Below are positions 13,368 through 14,868 of a stretch of 14,868 bases of DNA, piece by piece (within the stretch, counting starts at the first letter, position 1; each line of letters begins with the position of its first letter). The notes beneath the pieces were generated by a model. That model worked only from the letters and a program-made list of their open reading frames with translations. It was not told where the DNA came from and ran no database searches. The position numbers and the translations under genes were made by a program. Source of the stretch: Pseudomonadota bacterium (lineage in GTDB: Bacteria; Pseudomonadota; Alphaproteobacteria; Caulobacterales; Caulobacteraceae); assembly GCA_023445705.1 (NCBI GenBank), contig JAEXKM010000477.1, forward strand, positions 1-14,868. The letters are read 5' to 3'.

Positions 13368-14431
13368 TAGACCTTCGGCGCGGGGCCGATGGCCACGGGC
13401 CCGAGGGTCGTGCGGCCGGCCTGGAAGGTGATGTTGGCGCGGGCGACGTCGCCATCGCCCTGGCGTGCGGCGGCGACCGCCGAAGCGGCTGCGGCGGCCT
13501 CGGGCCGGATCACGCCGGTCTCGGCCATGGCGCCGATGGCTTTCGGCGCCTGACGCAGTGAGACGTCGAGCGAGCCGCTGAGGCGGCCGTCGTAACCGAC
13601 ACCGAGGGTTCCGGCCTGCGCGCCGATCACGGCCTCGCCCGCGGTGACGCCGGCGTTGCGCACGGTCATCCGGCCGCCTGCCGTCGACCAGGCCCGTACG
13701 GCGTCGGGCCAGTTCGCCCCTCTGAAGGCGCTGATCTTGGAGAGCAGCGAGTCCCACACGATCGAGATCGGCTTGCCGTCGGCCATGTGGGCGAAGAGGC
13801 CCGATAGCCGCGCCTGACCAGCATCGACCTTGAGCATCACGGCGGCCTGATCGTCGGGGCCCGGCCGGAAGTGGAATTCGACCTTGTCGGCGGCGGTGAG
13901 CGCGAAAGGCTGGGCGCCCGTCGCCGGGGTGAAGGTCATCTTCGTGCCCTCGAACGAGAGGTTGGGCAGCGGCTTGTCCAGGTGGAAGAGGCTGGCGTGG
14001 ATCACCTCGCCCTTGACCGCCACCGGGCCGCCGATGGGCCGGGTGAAGGTCAGGCCGTCTTGGGTGGCGAGGATCCAGTTGGCCAGGCCGTGCATATAGG
14101 CCTGCCCTTCGAGCTTCGGCGCCGACAGCGACCAGCCTGATGGTTCGCGGATCCGGGCGTCGGTCAGAGTCACGTTGAGGCGGAACGGATAGCCGGTGAT
14201 CCGGCGCTCGGCCCAGGTGACCTCGAAGCCGGCGGCGCGCAGCTTGTCGGCGGTCGCGTCAATTCGCCGGCCCGCCTCGCCTCGGACGTGGATCCACAGT
14301 CCCGACCACGCGACGACGACGACGGCGGCGATGATGAAGGGAATGTAGAGCCCCCAGCGTCGGGGTTTGCGGTGATGCGCCGGATCGGGCACACGGGAAG
14401 CAGGCGGGGCGGAGTTATCGCGGCGGGCCAT
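13364..14431 (-). CDS. DUF2125 membrane-anchored protein
   Basis: This is a 355-residue protein with a basic N-terminus (HHRKPRRW) and one hydrophobic segment (about 26-47) without a cleavage site. It is predicted to be anchored in the inner membrane with a large periplasmic part. The sequence after the helix (GEAGRRIDATADKLRAAGF, then RRITGYPFRLNVTL, about 51-89) is characteristic of DUF2125, an alphaproteobacterial family of unknown function. The remainder looks rich in beta strands (alternating hydrophobic segments such as VAVKGEVIHASLFHL). That pattern is reminiscent of periplasmic AsmA-like or lipid-handling repeats, but this is only an impression. The start at 14431 lacks a clear Shine-Dalgarno and overlaps the start of the divergent ChaC gene. 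The stop overlaps that of the DJ-1 gene by 4 bases. Confidence 0.88.
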   Translation of the reverse strand: MARRDNSAPPASRVPDPAHHRKPRRWGLYIPFIIAAVVVVAWSGLWIHVRGEAGRRIDATADKLRAAGFEVTWAERRITGYPFRLNVTLTDARIREPSGWSLSAPKLEGQAYMHGLANWILATQDGLTFTRPIGGPVAVKGEVIHASLFHLDKPLPNLSFEGTKMTFTPATGAQPFALTAADKVEFHFRPGPDDQAAVMLKVDAGQARLSGLFAHMADGKPISIVWDSLLSKISAFRGANWPDAVRAWSTAGGRMTVRNAGVTAGEAVIGAQAGTLGVGYDGRLSGSLDVSLRQAPKAIGAMAETGVIRPEAAAAASAVAAARQGDGDVARANITFQAGRTTLGPVAIGPAPKVY

Positions 14432-14868
14432 GTCGATTGAGCGTTGGGTCTTCGGTTACGGGTCGCTGATGTGGCGTCCGGGCTTCGAATATGTGGAGCG
14501 CCAAGCGGCCACCCTACACGGGCGGCGGCGCGCCTTCTGCATCTATTCGGTGCATCACCGAGGGACCTATCAGCGTCCGGGGCTGGTGCTGGGGCTGGCG
14601 CCAGGCGGCGCGGTTCGCGGCGCGGCCTATCGCGTGGCCGAGGAGGCCTGGCCGGAGGTCTACGCCTATCTACGCGAGCGCGAGCAGCCGACCGAAACCT
14701 ATGTCGAGGCCAAGGCCAATATCCGCCTGGCCGACGGCCGGCGGGTCGAGACGCTGGTGTTCCTGTCCGACGTTCATCATCCGCAATGGGCTGGGGCGCT
14801 CAGCCTCGACCGTCAGGCCGAACTGATCGCCGGAGCCACGGGCCTTTCCGGCCGCAACGTCGATTACC
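14430..14868 (+). CDS. ChaC-type gamma-glutamylcyclotransferase, 3' end cut by window
   Basis: The first 146 residues of a gamma-glutamylcyclotransferase are present and the frame is open to the window end. VFGYGSLMWRPGF (7-19) is the signature substrate-binding loop. LREREQ (81-86) contains the catalytic glutamate (Glu85, aligned with the YxxxRE motif of ChaC). GLSGRNVDY near the end is the conserved C-terminal GxSGxNxDY motif, so probably only a few dozen residues are missing. ChaC enzymes degrade glutathione to 5-oxoproline and Cys-Gly in the cytosol. The ATG at 14430 is the only plausible start because the GYGSL motif follows within 9 codons. It shares two bases with the start codon of the divergent DUF2125 gene and has no good Shine-Dalgarno (only GCGGG, 14424-14427 region). 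Confidence 0.9.
   Translation, partial: MSIERWVFGYGSLMWRPGFEYVERQAATLHGRRRAFCIYSVHHRGTYQRPGLVLGLAPGGAVRGAAYRVAEEAWPEVYAYLREREQPTETYVEAKANIRLADGRRVETLVFLSDVHHPQWAGALSLDRQAELIAGATGLSGRNVDY

Noticed and set aside
1..14868. Defence system, CRISPR array, toxin-antitoxin pair, insertion sequence or prophage remnant.
   Set aside because: No direct-repeat arrays, transposase, integrase, nuclease or toxin-like genes are seen. Apart from ordinary paralogue functions, the genes are typical chromosomal metabolism and envelope genes of uniform composition.

Overview
The window is about 14.9 kb of high-GC DNA packed with ordinary chromosomal genes. Codon use is strongly GC-biased throughout. The content points to an alphaproteobacterium, most likely in the Caulobacter/Phenylobacterium group: DUF2125 and DUF3089 proteins, an extended chorismate mutase next to hisC and tyrC, and an EF-G-like GTPase. 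That assignment comes from recognising families, not from a search. I see no mobile element, phage gene, CRISPR array, tRNA or rRNA.

Layout, left to right. (1) The C-terminal part of a DinG/XPD-type helicase (+) converges on, and overlaps, an EmrE-like SMR transporter (-). (2) An EF-G paralogue with an altered GTPase centre (+) has a perfect 9-bp hairpin in its leader. It is followed by a 59-residue DUF1328 membrane protein. (3) A palindrome separates the DUF1328 gene from a convergent secreted DUF3089 alpha/beta hydrolase (-). (4) A two-gene operon (+) encodes a feruloyl-CoA-synthetase-like ligase and a ThDP-dependent enzyme of the benzoylformate decarboxylase/acetolactate synthase superfamily, with one base between them. 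(5) An aromatic amino acid cluster on the minus strand runs chorismate mutase, then HisC-type aminotransferase, then TyrC prephenate/arogenate dehydrogenase. It covers chorismate to prephenate and on towards tyrosine and phenylalanine. (6) A Tat-exported M24 peptidase (+) is divergent from that cluster and is followed by a DJ-1/PfpI protein (+). (7) A membrane-anchored DUF2125 protein (-) converges on the DJ-1 gene with overlapping stop codons. It diverges from a ChaC-type gamma-glutamylcyclotransferase (+, cut by the window end) with overlapping start codons.

No clear new defence or mobile system is present. The best candidate for undescribed biology is the ligase plus ThDP-enzyme operon, whose pathway I cannot name. 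Next come the EF-G paralogue lacking the switch-II histidine, the chorismate mutase with a C-terminal half of unknown role, and the start-on-start DUF2125/chaC arrangement, which suggests leaderless translation.
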